From: Clitoria ternatea
Taxonomy: Eukaryota; Streptophyta; Magnoliopsida; Fabales; Fabaceae
Assembly: GCA_037962975.1 (NCBI GenBank)
Contig: CM075669.1
Coordinates: 113,352,501-113,416,500 of the forward strand
Direction of reading: 5' to 3'
DNA length: 64,000 bases
Made by a program: the position numbers and the translations under genes. A model generated the notes under the pieces. The model saw only the letters and a list, made by a program, of their open reading frames with translations. It was not told the origin of the DNA and did no database searches. This document shows positions 22,806-37,002 of this stretch, piece after piece. Numbering within the stretch: the first letter of the stretch is position 1; every line of letters starts with the position of its first letter.

Positions 22806-25800
22806 TGTAACACCTTATTATTTGCAACTAATAATTCCAAAAATATGAGAAAATTTTTCACAAAAACAGTCACGTAACATTTGATATAGAAGGGAGCAGG
22901 CAAGGGGGGAAACAAAGAGCATTCACGCACATATAGCAACCTACAGAGAAGCTAAGACTGGGGCCGACTCAATGGGTTTATCGTAACACACCAGCACCAG
23001 GGCGGATTACACAACACCGTTTGTTCGCTTAGACGGGGTCTGACACCGTCCAGGTGGAGTATGGTAATGCAGCAGCGGATAGAGGAGATTTCACAAGGAG
23101 GCTTTCCTTCGAGTAACACTGGTCACTCAATAGGGGGAAATAGATAAGGGGAAGATGTTAATACATTCACACGCGTAGCATTCGGTGGAAGGGCGGAGTT
23201 CGAATCATCCTACCTGGCTAGGCGGGGTATATGTGTCCTGGGCGGACTCCATGGCGAAGGTGACCCGCTCAACCGTTGTCTCACACCGCCTAAACGATAT
23301 GTGACAATGCAACATCAGACGAGAAACTCTTCAAGTAACCTTACATTAGCGTCTATTCGTTCCTACGGGCTGATCCTTTCTCAAAGAACTCTGGGCGTTC
23401 AGCTTCAGAAGACAGAGAAAGGAAGAAGAAGGGAGATATACACATGCAGGAGTAGTTTGTGAAGAAAAGAGGAAGTGATTACACCGCCGTCCAGTTCGGC
23501 AAGGCACAACAACGCCTGGACGGACTACATCACAACGTTCACTTATTCAGGCGATGTCCAACACCGTCCAGAGAGACATAATAATGTGACAACGAAGGAG
23601 GGAAGTACATAGGCGGAGTCTCACGTTGATATCTGCTTGCTTCAGCATGGCTCTACGCGTTTGGCGAACTGTCCTAGTTACTTGGGCGAGGTATGACACC
23701 GCCTGAGCGAGGTCAGCACGACGCCTCTCCAACACAACACAAGGTAATTTCTCAATTGGATATGGACAAGGGTTCACTCGATAAATCCTCACACTCGTAC
23801 TTCACTCAGAAAATGGGAAGTTACAATGTACATATGTGGTAGTAGGTTGTGGGGGAAAGAAGGGCCGAACCTATTCCGCCAAACTCAACTAATTATGACG
23901 ACGCCTGGGCGGACTCAACCACAACGCCCAAAACAGGGGTCAACACCGGGGCCTGGATTGCATTAGCATCACAACGGATAGGAAAGGATAATGGGCGGTA
24001 TCTTACTCTGATAATTACTCGCTTCAGCGCGAGTCCCCACGCTTGGGCGAATGGCTCCCATACTTCGGGCGGGGTACGACTCCGCCCAAACGTATCTGAC
24101 ATAAGTTTTCCTAAGACAATTCTCAATTCACTCTGACTTGGCTATAGCCTGCTAAGTCATGCCGTCCCTGCGTATTCATTAAAGCACAAGCATGTCACAC
24201 ACGAAACCATACATCCAGATATATATAATAAGAGCATACGTCAATATTTACAAACACAAAATCGGATTTCTCCTTGTCAATAAAGTTTCATTTATCCCAA
24301 AACATTAACATCCAACATGAACCAGTCAGGGCCTAATCTAACATCACATTAATTAAGCCTTCCAGATACATCAACACTTCGCCCAGCGTTCCAGCTCTGC
24401 TTCTGGTCCTCATCACGAGAGACATTCACTGAAAAATGGCCACTGCAGGGGTGAGCATCTTAAATTTTAAATGATAGATACCGACTCAGGTTATCTGCCA
24501 ATTACACAACAATACATATATGTACAACATGATTAAAAATCAATTTCAACAACATTAACAGTAGTAGAAATATTAACAATGATAAGCACAGAAGGTTTCA
24601 CTCGGTTCCGCATCGTGTGTATCGGTCAGACGTTGCAACGTAGGCATCACAGCCTTTTTATTCATAGCTCTTAGCTATCAGATCAGCTCCCAGCTGCTTG
24701 GCCGTTTTACAGGTACCCAACCGTTTGTCCACAGGTGACACCAATGCTCTCAGCGCCAATGGTGGTGTTCACAGACAGCCCGAGTCCCACTCAAGGGCTA
24801 CCCCGAGTCCCACTCAAGGATTTTACAGCGTCCCACGCTGGATGACCGAAGGTAGTGTCTCACACTACGTGCTCCCAGCACAACGCATCCCATGCGCCAC
24901 ACGCGGATTCGACGCACAACATTTATTTCATGCATGCATTCTCGCATACAAGCACACACACACACCATGCAACCAGTAGTACACATTATCCGGACTCAAT
25001 ATATATAGCTTCCATGCAATCAGTTATCATTCCATATTCAGACTTCCACAACATTTCGTTCGATCAAGACATGCAATCGGATTACAGCTTCATTCAACGC
25101 ATGCATCATTCTAAAAATCACAAGTTCAGTCAGGCATTTCAAGTTATCACAACCTATCATGCAATCGATGTAAGACAGTGTCAAATCCATTTAAAGAAGG
25201 CATTTCCTACATGCAAACAATTTAATAGCAGTCATATCAACATATGCATTTCCATAACCTGGGTAGCTTCAGTCAGACATTCATATCAACACAACTCAAC
25301 ATGCAAACTGAGATCCTGCAACACATACATCTGTGAGAAAGGTGCTAACATGCAACACTCGTCTTTCACTCATCATGCAACCGAACTATACACACTCACA
25401 TGCAACGCAATACACCATCAGAGCACGGATATAGCAATCATCCGCACTCGAAACCTGTTCATAACCCATGCATTTAAGATAGAAGATACTCCCCCTACCA
25501 ATTACGAAACTCCAAGGAACTTTTCTGCTTGAGGGGTGGTTCTTCTCCCTGCTGCGTCACTTGACGATCGTCCCTTCTCGTGTGGGGGTTCCACTCCACT
25601 GTAGCACCGTCACTCGACTCTTCGAAGCAGGAATGGACTGGAGAGCGGAGAAGGAAAGAGAGGAAACAAGAGAAAAGAAGAACAAAGAAGGAAACTTGCT
25701 GGGTTCTCTGCGTGAAGAGCATGACCATCACCCGCATATATATATATACTCACGCGGAGTGCAGTATGGTGGGATGGGGAAACGCGATAATCCTGCCCAT

Positions 25801-25918
25801 GCCACCATGCTTTCACGTTAAGTGTCCTATTACCTCTTAGTTAATTAAATTAAGGGAGGTGTTGACTTGTTGACTTGATATTTAACTCAGTTGCTTTAAT
25901 TAAAATGGGGATGTTACA
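22806..25918 (-). repeat. 3' LTR of chromovirus A
   Basis: 3113 bp, tgtaacacct to gggatgttaca on the + strand. TATA-like run (minus) near 25736-25750. CG-rich palindromes of the CGCCYRRGCG kind are scattered from about 22990 to 24090. A 225-codon antisense frame (24855-25532) exists in both LTRs but is not credible as a gene. Confidence 0.95.
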
Positions 25919-25932
25919 GTTCTCCCCCACTT
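25919..25932 (-). other. Polypurine tract of chromovirus A
   Basis: On the minus strand caagtgggggagaac directly before the 3' LTR TGTAACA. It is the same tract as in element B. An inverted repeat gaatttc/gaaattc (25938-25957) lies just upstream. Confidence 0.85.
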
Positions 25933-25995
25933 GAAAAGAATTTCGTCCCTGAAATTCAGTTGGTAATTCATGTGAAGCTTTAGTTGGTAACTCAC

Positions 25996-28900
25996 CTAAA
26001 TGAACAACTCGGGGTACTGCTGTTTTATGGCATCTTCACGTTCCCACGTGCAGAAGGTGGTCTTGCCTTGCTGCCACTCCACCTTAACCAGCCTTACGTT
26101 CTTGTTTCTCAAGCGTTTTACCGATCGGTCCACGATTCCAATCGGTGTAGTCACAGTGGTCAGGTCTTCTTTGATCTCTACTTCATCGTCAGGCATCGTG
26201 TGGCTGGGGTCATGTAAATACTTTCTTAGTTGAGACACGTGAAATACGTCGTGCAATCGGGACAAGTGGGTTGGTAATGCGAGGTGGTATGCCACGGGGC
26301 CGATCCGTTCTAACACCTCATAAGGTCCAATGTATCGTGGGCTTAACTTTCCACTTTTTATGGCTCGTCCAACTCCTTTACTCGGAGAGGTTCTCAGAAA
26401 CACTCGATCTCCGACTGTAAATTCCAATGGCTTGATGCGCTTGTCATGGTAGCTCTTTTGCCTGTCTTATGATGCTTTCATCTTCTCCCTTATCACTCGG
26501 ATCTGTTCTGTGGTTTGCTTCATGATGTCTGGTCCCAATAGTAGACTTTCACCTGTTTCTGACCAACAGAGTGGGGTTCGGCATCTACGCCCATATAACG
26601 CCTCGTAGGGTGCCATGCCAATGCTGTGATGATAGCTGTTGTTGTACGTAAACTCGATCAAGGGAAGGTACTGCTCCCAGTCCCCACCATGCTCTAATAC
26701 ACACGCTCTCAATAAGTCTTCTAGACTCTGAATTGTTCGTTCGGATTGTCCATCCGATTGGGGGTGGTAGGCAGAACTAAGCCAAAGCTTCGTCCCCAAT
26801 TCTTGATGCAGGCTGGTCCAAAACCTGGACGTAAACCTAGGGTCCCTATCTGATACGATGGAAGTAGGTATGCCATGTAGTCGGATAACTTCTTGAATGT
26901 AAATCCGGGCCAACTTATGCAATGGGTACTTCATGTTTACAGGTAAGAAGTGTGCACTCTTCGTCAATCTGTCAACAATGACCCAAATTGCATCATGGCC
27001 CGCTCGGTTTTTGGGTAATCCCATGATGAAATCCATCGCAATCGAGTCCCATTTCCATACGGGGATCTCTAGAGGTTGCATTGTACCGTACGGTTTTTGG
27101 TGCTCTACCTTCAATTTCTGACAAGTGATACACCGGGCCACGTACTCCGCCACATCCTTCTTTAGTCCAGGCCACCAGAACTGTCTCCTCAAGTCGTGGT
27201 ACATTTTCGTGGCTCCTGGGTGAATGCTGAGTAGGCTTTTGTGGGCTTCGTCAAGCACCATTCTTCTCAATCTTCCCTCACTTGGTATGTATATTCTGTC
27301 TCTCACCCGGAAGATCCCATCTGACCCCTCTGCCAAGGATGAATCCTTTCCTTGGGCTTGAATTTCCTTCATTTCAGCTAGGTAAGAGTCCGCCTGTTGC
27401 TGTTCGTACACGGATTTTAAGAATTCGTTGGCAATCCTCAACGTACCGATTGTCATTTTCTGAGAGGAAGGGGTGTCAACATGCAAGTTCATGTCTCGAA
27501 ACCGCTCCAACAACTCAACTTCTTTTGCCATCATGGCTGCTATGTGGAGGGATTTCCGACTCAATGCATCGGCCATGACGTTTGCCTTACCTGGGTGGTA
27601 TTTTAACTCGAAATCGTAGTCCTTTAAAAACTCAATCCATCTCCTCTGTCTCATGTTCAGCTCCTTTTGGTCGAATAGGTATTTGAGGCTCTTATGATCG
27701 CTGTACACTTCAAATTTGGACCCGTACAAGTAATGCCTCTAGATTTTCAATACAAAAACTACTGCTGCCAGCTCCAAGTCATGGGTCGGATAATGCTGCT
27801 CATGGGGTCTCAATTGTCGAGAGGCATATGCTATCACTCGATCTTTCTGCATGAGTACACACCCTAATCCAAGTCCGGACGCGTCACAATAGACCATGAA
27901 GCTTTCTCGTAACTCAGGTAATGCCAACACCGGAGCAGTTGTCAACTTATTCTTCAGCTCTTGGAAGCTGTTCTCACACTCCGGACTCCACACGAAAGGA
28001 ACATTTTTTCGAGTCAATTTAGTCAGGGGTAATGCCAATTTAGAAAAACCTTCGATGAACCTCCTATAATAACCTGCCAAGCCCATAAAACTTCTTATTT
28101 CCGAGACTGATCTGGGCCTCTCCCATGCTATTACAGCAGCTACCTTCGCAGGATCCACCGAGACGCCTCGCTCGGAGATCACATGCCCGAGGAAGTGGAT
28201 CTCATCCATCCAGAATTCGCACTTCGAGAGCTTTGCAAACAATTGTTTCTCCTTCAACACTTGGAGTACCGTTCTGAGATGTCCCTCATGCTCCTCAGAC
28301 GTCTTAGAATAAACTAGGATGTCGTCGATGAAAACAACAACAAACCGATCCAAGAAGGAGTGGAATATGCTGTTCATGTAATTCATGAAAATAGCAGGGG
28401 CGTTGGTCACACCGAACGGTATCACTACATACTCGTAGTGACCATACCAAGTCCTAAAGGCAGTTTTAGGAATGTCCGAGTCCTTCACTCGGATTTGGTG
28501 ATATCCCGATCGTAGATCAATTTTCGAGAAGACTGAGGCTCCACGCAGCTGGTCAATTAAATCATCAATTCTAGGCAGTGGGTATCGATTCTTGATTGTG
28601 AGTTTATTAAGCTGTCGATAATCTATACAAAGTCTCATGCTGCCATCCTTCTTCTTAACAAGTAGCACAGGTGCGCCCCATGGTGACACACTTGGTCTAA
28701 TGAACTGCTTCTCAAGTAACTCATCCACTTATTTCTTCAACTCTGCCAATTCAGTTGAGGACATTCTGTAGGGTGCACTGGAGACCGGTTCGGCTCCAGG
28801 GATCAAGTCTATAGAGAATTCAACTTCTCTATTGGGAGGCACACTCGGAACGTCTTCTGGGAACACTTCTGGGAATTCGCAGACAATTGGAATTTCGTTC

Positions 28901-30393
28901 ACTCGGGTCTCACTCTCGTCCTTGGTTAGACAAAGCATCATAAATAGTTGGGTTATACCTAGTGCCGTGTCATCTTCAGTGGGTTGTTTTGGGAAAACTA
29001 TCTCTCGGTTTCTACAATCTACTAATACCTTATTGGCTGAAAGCCAATCTATTCCGAGCATGATGTCAAGACCCTTTAAAGGCATGCAAATCAGATCGAA
29101 GGTGAAACTTCGATCATACAACTCAAATGCTACATCTTTGCATACTAACGATGTGAACACATTAGCGCCAGTAGGGCTGGCCACTTCCAAAGTCCGGTTC
29201 ATAGACACAGTCGGTAACTTCAACCGCTTCACGCACTCATCAGCTATAAAAGAATGGGTGGCTCCCGAATCGAAAACAACATTAAGCGTATTCATTCCAA
29301 GTAAGCACTTACATTGTACTAAGTCGTTTGCTGGTGCAACATCCTCTGCGTTGATGGTGTAGATCCTTCCTGTCGCTGTTGGGCCGGTATTCCTCCCTCG
29401 CATCCCGTCTCTTCTGGCTCCGTTGCCTCTGCCACCAGGGCGTTGGTCATCGTTCACTCGGTTCCTTTCTTGAAATCTTCCTTGACGCACGTTAACGTCT
29501 ACTTGGTGTAGTTGGGGGCAGTCGGGGCGGATGTGTCCCCTCTTGTTGCAGTGAAAGCACACTACATCACCATCATTCTTGCAGTCTCTGGCAAAGTGAT
29601 TTCCTCCACACTTGAAACACCTTCTGTCTCCTACCACTGGTCGTCTTCCAGGTTGACTCCGTCCCCCATATCTGGAAAAAGGCTTGTTCCTATTGGCATT
29701 GCTTGGCTTTTTGAAATGAGGTCGTTGGGGCCTCAGGGAATAGTGGTTCCTGCTGCTCTGGCTCGAATGGGCCTTGTCATCCTCCTCAAATATTCTACAT
29801 TTGTTCACTAGTGCAGGGAAACTCCGTATCTCGTGGTATTTGCAGGCCCTCTTGATATCCGATCTCAATCCGTTCTCAAACTTAAGGCACTTCGAGTTCT
29901 CCGTTCCTGGCTGCTGGAAGGGCGGATAGAATAGGCACAATTCCTCGAACCTTGTTGCGTATTCCTCCACAGTCATGGAGCCCTGTTTTAACTCCATAAA
30001 CTTCAGCTCCTTCCGACTCCTCACTGTGTCGGGAAAGTATTTCTCTAAGAAGCAGGCCTTGAAATCGTTCCACGTCAATTGATTATCATCTTCGGGGAAT
30101 CGGCTTCTGGCTATTTTCCACCATTGCTCCGCTTCGTCTCGCAGCATGTACACTGCACATTCCACCTTCTGGGCTTCGGTACAGCGAAGACCCCCAAAAA
30201 TCCTTTCTAATTCCTGAGTCCACTTAAACGCCGCCTCAGGGTTCCGTCCTCTTAAGAATTCACTCGGTTTCCTCTTTAAGAAGCGGTCCATTACTTGGCC
30301 CTCCTCAGCTCGAGGCTGGCCCTGCCTTTCAAACACGTCTGCAAAGCGTTGGAATGCCGTAGCTATAGTCTCCATGCTTTAGCGATGTACCAT
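25996..30393 (-). pseudogene. Chromovirus A gag-pol with four in-frame nonsense codons
   Basis: One frame without frameshifts. The aligned start ATG is at 30393, with a stop four codons later (30381-30379). The next ATG is 30375. Further stops lie at 28731-28729 (protease/RT linker), 27741-27739 (RNase H, where B has Trp) and 26469-26467 (after integrase). By comparison with B the changes are CAA to TAA three times and TGG to TAG once. Domains: gag with knuckles CFKCGGNHFARDC and CFHCNKRGHIRPDC, protease FDSGATHSF, RT with VVFIDDILVYS, RNase H YCDASGLGLG, integrase zinc finger (HPGATKMYHDL..CITCQ) and DDE core (MDFIMGLP, SDRDPRF, QSERTIQS), and a chromodomain-like tail (VKVEWQQG..TWEREDA). 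Catalytic residues are intact, so the nonsense codons are the only visible lesions. Confidence 0.93.
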
Positions 30394-30401
30394 CCCTTAT
30401 C

Positions 30402-33362
30402 CTGAAATCAACATTCAAGGATAAGTATTCCTAGTTACTTAATTCCAATCGGAATTTAGTCTAACATTTAGTAACTTAGCCCATTATGTGTTCTCGTACG
30501 TTACACAATTAGTCGGGTCAGGAGGAACAACTCCTCCCACCCATGAGTCAGTAACAGAGTACCAGTCAAGTTAAATTCACACCACAACAATCATGATTAT
30601 ACACACAACCACTTACACTTGGTAGGCTTACCTTGGCCTTGGACCTTTCGGTCCGCTCTGATACCAAAATGTAACACCTTATTATTTGCAACTAATAATT
30701 CCAAAAATATAAGAAAATTTTTCATAAAAACAGTCACGTAACATTTGATATAGAAGGGAGCAGGCAAGGGGGGAAACAAAGAGCATTCACGCGCATATAG
30801 CAACCTACAGAGAAGCTAAGACTGGGGCCGGCTCAATGGGTTTATCGTAACACACCAGCACCAGGGCGGATTACACAACACCGTTTGTTCGCTTAGACGG
30901 GGTCTGACACCGTCCAGGCGGAGTATGGTAATGCAGCAGCGGATAGAGGAGATTTCACAAGGAGGCTTTCCTTCGAGTAACACTGGTCACTCAATAGGGG
31001 GAAATAGATAAGGGGAAGATGTTAATACATTCACACGCGTAGCATTCGGTGGAAGGGCGGAGTTCGAATCATCCTACCTGGCTAGGCGGGGTATATGTGT
31101 CCTGGGCGGACTCCATGGCGAAGGTGACCCACTCAACCGTTGTCTCACACCGCCTAAACGATATGTGACAATGCAACATCAGACGAGAAACTCTTCAAGT
31201 AACCTTACATTAGCGTCTATTCGTTCCTACGGGCTGATCCTTTCTCAGAGAACTCTTGGCGTTCAGCTTCAGAAGACAGAGAAAGGAAGAAGAAGGGAGA
31301 TATACACATGCAGGAGTAGTTTGTGAAGAAAAGAGGAAGTGATTACACCGCCGTCTAGTTCGGCAAGGCACAACAACGCCTGGACGGACTACATCACAAC
31401 GTTCACTTATTCAGGCGATGTCCAACACCGTCCAGAGAGACATAATAATGTGACAACGAAGGAGGGAAGTACATAGGCGGAGTCTCACGTTGATATCTGC
31501 TTGCTTCAGCATGGCTCTACGCGTTTGGCGAACTGTCCTAGTTACTTGGGCGAGGTATGACACCGCCTGAGCGAGGTCAGCACGACGCCTCTCCAACACA
31601 ACATAAGGTAATTTCTCAATCGGATATGGACAAGGGTTCACTCGATAAATCCTCACGCTCGTACTTTACTCAGAAAACGGGAAGTTACAATGTACATATG
31701 TGGTAGTAGGTTGTAGGGGAAAGAAGGGCCGAACCTATTCCGCCAAACTCAACTAATTATGACGACGCCTGGGCGGACTCAACCACAACGCCCAAAACAG
31801 GGGTCAACACCGGGGCCTGGATTGCATTAGCATCACAACGGATAGGAAAGGATAATGGGCGGTATCTTACTCTGATAATTACTCGCTTCAGCGCGAGTCC
31901 CCACGCTTGGGCGAATGGCTCCCATACTTCGGGCGGGGTACGACTCCGCCCAAACGTATCCGACATAAGTTTTCCTAAGACAATTCTCAATTCACTCTGA
32001 CTTGGCTATAGCCTGCTAAGTCATGCCGTCCCTGCGTATTCATTAAAGCACAAGCATGTCACACACGAAACCATACATCCAGATATATATAATAAGAGCA
32101 TACGTCAATATTTACAAACACAAAATCGGATTTCTCCTTGTCAATAAAGTTTCATTTATCCCAAAACATTAACATCCAACATGAACCAGTCAGGGCCTAA
32201 TCTAACATCACATTAATTAAGCCTTCCAGATACATCAACACTTCGCCCAGCGTTCCAGCTCTGCTTCTGGTCCTCATCACGAGAGACATTCACTGAAAAA
32301 TGGCCACTGCAGGGGTGAGCATCTTAAATTTTAAATGATAGATACCGACTCAGGTTATCTGCCAATTACACAACAATACATATATGTACAACATGATTAA
32401 AAATCAATTTCAACAACATTAACAGTAGTAGAAATATTAACAATGATAAGCACAGAAGGTTTCACTCGGTTCCGCATCGTGTGTATCGGTCAGACATTGC
32501 AACGTAGGCATCACAGCCTTTTTATTCATAGCTCTCAGCTATCAGATCAGCTCCCAGCTGCTTGGCCGTTTTACAGGTACTCAACCGTTTGTCCACAGGT
32601 GACACCAACGCTCTCAGCGCCAACGGCGGTGTTCATAGACAGCCCGAGTCCCACTCAAGGGCTACCCCGAGTCCCACTCAAGGATTTTACAGCGTCCCAC
32701 GCTGGATGACCGAAGGTAGTGTCTCACACTACGTGCTCCCAGCACAACGCATCCCATGCGCCACACACGGATTCGACGCACAACATTTATTTCATGCATG
32801 CATTCTCGCATACAAGCACATACACACACCATGCAACCAGTAGTACACATTATCCGGACTCAATATATATAGCTTCCATGCAATCAGTTATCATTCCATA
32901 TTCAGACTTCCACAACATTTCGTTCGATCAAGACATGCAATCGGATTACAGCTTCATTCAACGCATGCATCATTCTAAAAATCACAAGTTCAGTCAGGCA
33001 TTTCAAGTTATCACAACCTATCATGCAATCGATGTAAGACAGTGTCAAATCCATTTAAAGAAGGCATTTCCTACATGCAAACAATTTAATAGCAGTCATA
33101 TCAACATATGCATTTCCATAACCTGGGTAGCTTCAGTCAGACATTCATATCAACACAACTCAACATGCAAACTGAGATCCTGCAACACATACATCTGTGA
33201 GAAAGGTGCTAACATGCAACACTCGTCTTTCACTCATCATGCAACCGAACTATACACACTCACATGCAACGCAATACACCATCAGAGCACGGATATAGCA
33301 ATCATCCGCACTCGAAACCTGTTCATAACCCATGCATTTAAGATAGAAGATACTCCCCCTAC
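30402..33362 (-). other. Putative leader intron of chromovirus A
   Basis: Minus strand: donor-like attg/gtaggggg at 33362 in the 5' LTR, and acceptor-like tgatttcag ending at 30402, eight bases before the aligned gag ATG. The same two sites with the same eight-base spacing occur in B. Removing the segment would take out the rest of the LTR and the primer site. Confidence 0.4.
30655..30666 (-). other. Primer-binding site of chromovirus A (tRNA-iMet)
   Basis: Minus strand tggtatcagagc, three bases after the 5' LTR end at 30670. It is the standard initiator-Met complement used by most plant Ty3 chromoviruses. Confidence 0.92.
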
Positions 33363-33782
33363 CAATTACGAAACTCCAAGGAACTTTTCTGCTTGAGGGG
33401 TGGTTCTTCTCCCTGCTGCGTCACTTGACGATCGTCCCTTCTCGTGTGGGGGTTCCACTCCACTGTAGCACCGTCACTCGACTCTTCGAAGCAGGAATGG
33501 ACTGGAGAGCGGAGAAGGAAAGAGAGGAAACAAGAGAAAAGAAGAACGAAGAAGGAAACTCGCTGGGTTCTCTGCGTGAAGAGCATGACCATCACCCGCA
33601 TATATATATATACTCACGCAGAGTGCAGTATGGTGGGATGGGGAAACGCGATAATCCTGCCCATGCCACCATGCTTTCACGTTAATTGTCCTATTACCTC
33701 TTAGTTAATTAAATTAAGGGAGGTGTTGACTTGTTGACTTGATATTTAACTCAGTTGCTTTAATTAAAATGGGGATGTTACA
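30670..33782 (-). repeat. 5' LTR of chromovirus A
   Basis: 3113 bp and collinear with 22806-25918, without indels. TATA-like tatatatatata on the minus strand at 33612-33601, consistent with a promoter driving gag-pol leftward. Confidence 0.95.
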
Positions 33783-33787
33783 CGTTA

Positions 33788-34856
33788 TAAAATATTTACA
33801 AAAATTTGTACAAGAAGGAATTTCACAATATTTACAAAAACTTGTACATGTTATAAAATATGGAAACAAATGCGTGTTATATGGAATTTGCTAAATCACA
33901 GGAGGAATTTCACACTGATTACTATTTTGATATCTAAATGATTATTTTTTTATATTTACACTAGTTTTATTTTATAATAAAATATTTCTTTCAAAGAATA
34001 TGTTAATAACATCCTCTCTAATAATTTTTTTTATCAAGATCCCAACATGTTAAATAGGACTATTTTTTTTCTTATTATAGATCCCAATTATCCATCAATA
34101 TCTATAGTGGTCAAATAGTTAAAACTTTAAAATGACAAGTTTTGAGAAAAAATCATTAATGTGCTCTTATCATGGTTTTAAATGTATTTCTAGCATATTC
34201 TTTTTATAAAATCTTTCTATTTATTATTTTTAACTAAGTTTTAAACAATAATCTTCTCTTTATTAATTTTTTTAACAACTAATTTACTTTGTGCAGTTCA
34301 TCCACAAGCCAAAATGGTGGTGGATAGCTTAAACAATACTATCTCTACATTCCAACTTTATTCTATTTAATAAAATATGATCCATTGGTAAGAAATAATT
34401 ATATAGCATTAGACTCCATAACTTATTTCTTACATTGTAATAATTATCTTAAATGTTATATCTAATGTTATTTTAATGTATAACTTTTTATATTCATAAT
34501 GTATTCTAAGTAAGTTTTGTCAATTGATGTTAAGTTTATAGGAAGGCCTTGGACTGAAGCAACACTGATTCACTTGGCAATTGGTCTTCAATTTATACGG
34601 TCAGTATCTTACTCTTAATGTAGTAGGTTTGATCATAAATTTGTAGGGATTTATTTTATTGTAATATCAATATATAAAAATATTGAGCGATTGATTTTGA
34701 TGATATGTACATATAAAAATAATAAGGACAACATTTGAAAGATTTGATTATTAAAATTATTTTATTTAGATAATTAGCTTCACTTTGTGTATTAATTATG
34801 GTTGTATTTTTTTTGGTGTTAAAGTCTTCATTGTGGCTAATAGACTGAACAGTCTC
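33788..34856 (+). other. CACTA-1 interior upstream of the transposase, no gene recognised
   Basis: AT-rich. 34541-34600 looks like a small exon (after ttatag, ending cgg/tcagt) but cannot be assigned. Short repeats of ttataaaatatttacaaaa occur near 33785 and 33850. Confidence 0.4.
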
Positions 34857-37002
34857 ATGGATTGTAGTTGGATGAGTGCATTACGTACAACCTATGAGTA
34901 TGAGAATGAGGTTGAAGAGTTTCTTGATTATGCTAAAAGAAACGCTAATGACGTCAATGGAAGATTCTATTGCCCTTGTGTAAAATGTTTAAATCAATGT
35001 CGATTGAAAGTTGATGAAATCCGACAGCATCTCCTATGTGATGGAATTATGCTAATTTATAGAAGATGGATATGGCATGGTGAGGCATTATCTATAATGC
35101 CAAGTACTTCCAAAACTAATCATATAGATGAAGACATGGATGATCGGCTAGAGGACATGATCCGTGATATTGAAGTAGAGTCTTTCCAGCAAGTCCGGAT
35201 GTATGATAATATACGCACTGACACAAAGGTTCCTTTATATTCGGGGTGTACTAAATTCACACGATTGTCAGCTGTGCTAAAGTTGGTGAACCTTGAGGCA
35301 AAAAATGGATGGACTGACAAAAGCTTCACTGAATTGCTGCAGTTGTTAAAGGAAATGCTACTGGAAGGTAACACACTTTCGAATCCCAACTATGATGTGA
35401 AAAAGGTTTTGTGTCCGATGGGTTTGGAGTATAAGAAGATACACGCCTACCTAAATGATTACATATTGTACAGGAAAGAATATAAAGACTTGGATGAATG
35501 TCCTGTTTTCCATTTATCACGCTACAAACTGAAGGATGGAGATGTTAATTGGGATGATAGCATAAACAAGCCTCCAACAAAAGTCTTATGGTATCTTTTG
35601 ATAATTCCAAGGTTCAAGCGGTTATTTGCTAGTCCAATATATGCAAAGAACATTAGATGGCATGTAGATATGAGGCAACATGATGACAAGATTCGCCATG
35701 TAGCTGATTGTTTGCAATGGAAGAAAATAGATGAATTATTTCCAGACTTTGGTGATGAGCCAAGAAACCTTAGGCTTGGACTAGCTACAGATGGGATGAA
35801 CCCTTATGGTAACTTAAGTAGCAGGCATAGTTCATGGCCTGTTTTGTTGGTTATTTATAACCTTTCCCCGAACTTGTGCATGAAGCGCAAATATGTAATG
35901 TTGTCTATGATGATTTCAGGACCAAATCAGCCTGGAAATGACATAGATGTATATCTCAGGCCCTTAATTGATGACTTGAAGATGCTTAAGGAAAAAGGTG
36001 TTGAGGTTTTTGATGGGTTTCGACAGGAAAAGTTCAATTTGCATGCCATGTTATTTGGTACCATTAATGATTTTCACGCATGCCCTATATGTGAAGAAGG
36101 CACCTACTATTGTCAACTTACTCATGGGAAAAAGGCTATTTACCTTGGTCATCGTAGATTTCTCAAACCTAACCATTCATACGGAAGATTGAGGAAAGCT
36201 TTTAATGGATCTCAAGAGAATGACATTGCTCCTGAAGCATTGACTGGGAAGCAAGTTTATGAACTGGTGAAGGACATCAATGTTATATTTGGGAAGATCC
36301 AAAAGAAAGACACTATAAAAAAATATGGAAAAAGAGGTCTATCTTTTTTGATTTTCCATATTGGTCCAACCTTGATGTAAGGCACTTTCTTGATGTGATG
36401 CACGTGGAGAAGAATGTGTGTGATAGTATCATTGGAACGCTTCTCAACATACCGGGCAAGACAAAGGATTCTGTGAATTCTCGCATGGATATGGTTGAAA
36501 TGGGTATATAACAGGAATTAGCTACACAAATAATTAGCAAGCGAAAATAGTTACCCCCGGCATGCCATACATTGTCCAAAAAAGAAAAAAGAAGTTTTTG
36601 TGAGTGTCTTCAGGGTGTGAAAGTGCCATATGGTTATTCTTCAAATGTCAAGAGGCTTGTTTCGATGAAAGACTTGAAGTTAGTTGGGTTGAAGTCACAT
36701 GATTGTCATGTCTTGATGCAACAACTATTACCAGTTGCTATTCGTGACATTTTGCCTCAAAAAGTGAAAGAGGCCCTAACAAGGTTGTGTTTCTTCTTCA
36801 ATATTGTTTGCAGCAAAACCATTGATCCTAAAATATTAGATGACTTAGAACATGATGCTGCTGTCATCTTGTGCCAATTGGAGATGTATTTTCCTCCTTC
36901 ATTTTTTGATATTATGGTTCACCTAATTGTTCATGTAGTAAGAGAGATTAGGTTGTGTGGCTCTGTTTATTTACGATGAATGTACCCAATTGAGCGATAC
37001 AT

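Larger units (their letters stand above)
22806..33782 (-). mobile_element. Ty3/gypsy chromovirus A (Tekay/Del-like), complete structure, inactive
   Basis: 10,977 bp with a perfect 5-bp target duplication, cgtta (22801-22805 and 33783-33787). On the minus strand: 5' LTR (33782-30670), tRNA-iMet primer site, gag-pol (30393-25996), purine tract, 3' LTR (25918-22806). Both LTRs are exactly 3113 bp with about 29 substitutions by eye (~0.9%), some 27 of them transitions. At the often-used plant rate of 1.3e-8 per site per year this would be roughly 0.3-0.4 My. The internal region is nearly identical to element B, but the LTR halves differ. Confidence 0.95.

Noticed and set aside
24855..25532. 225-codon open frame, present twice (also 32719-33396)
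   Set aside because: It lies antisense in the LTR of A, is His/Thr/Ser-rich low complexity, and is duplicated only because the LTRs are duplicates. No domain or start context.
28832..29362. 176-codon frame opposite chromovirus A gag-pol (also 55812-56342 opposite B)
   Set aside because: A shadow on the non-coding strand of the conserved protease region, so its conservation is explained by gag-pol.
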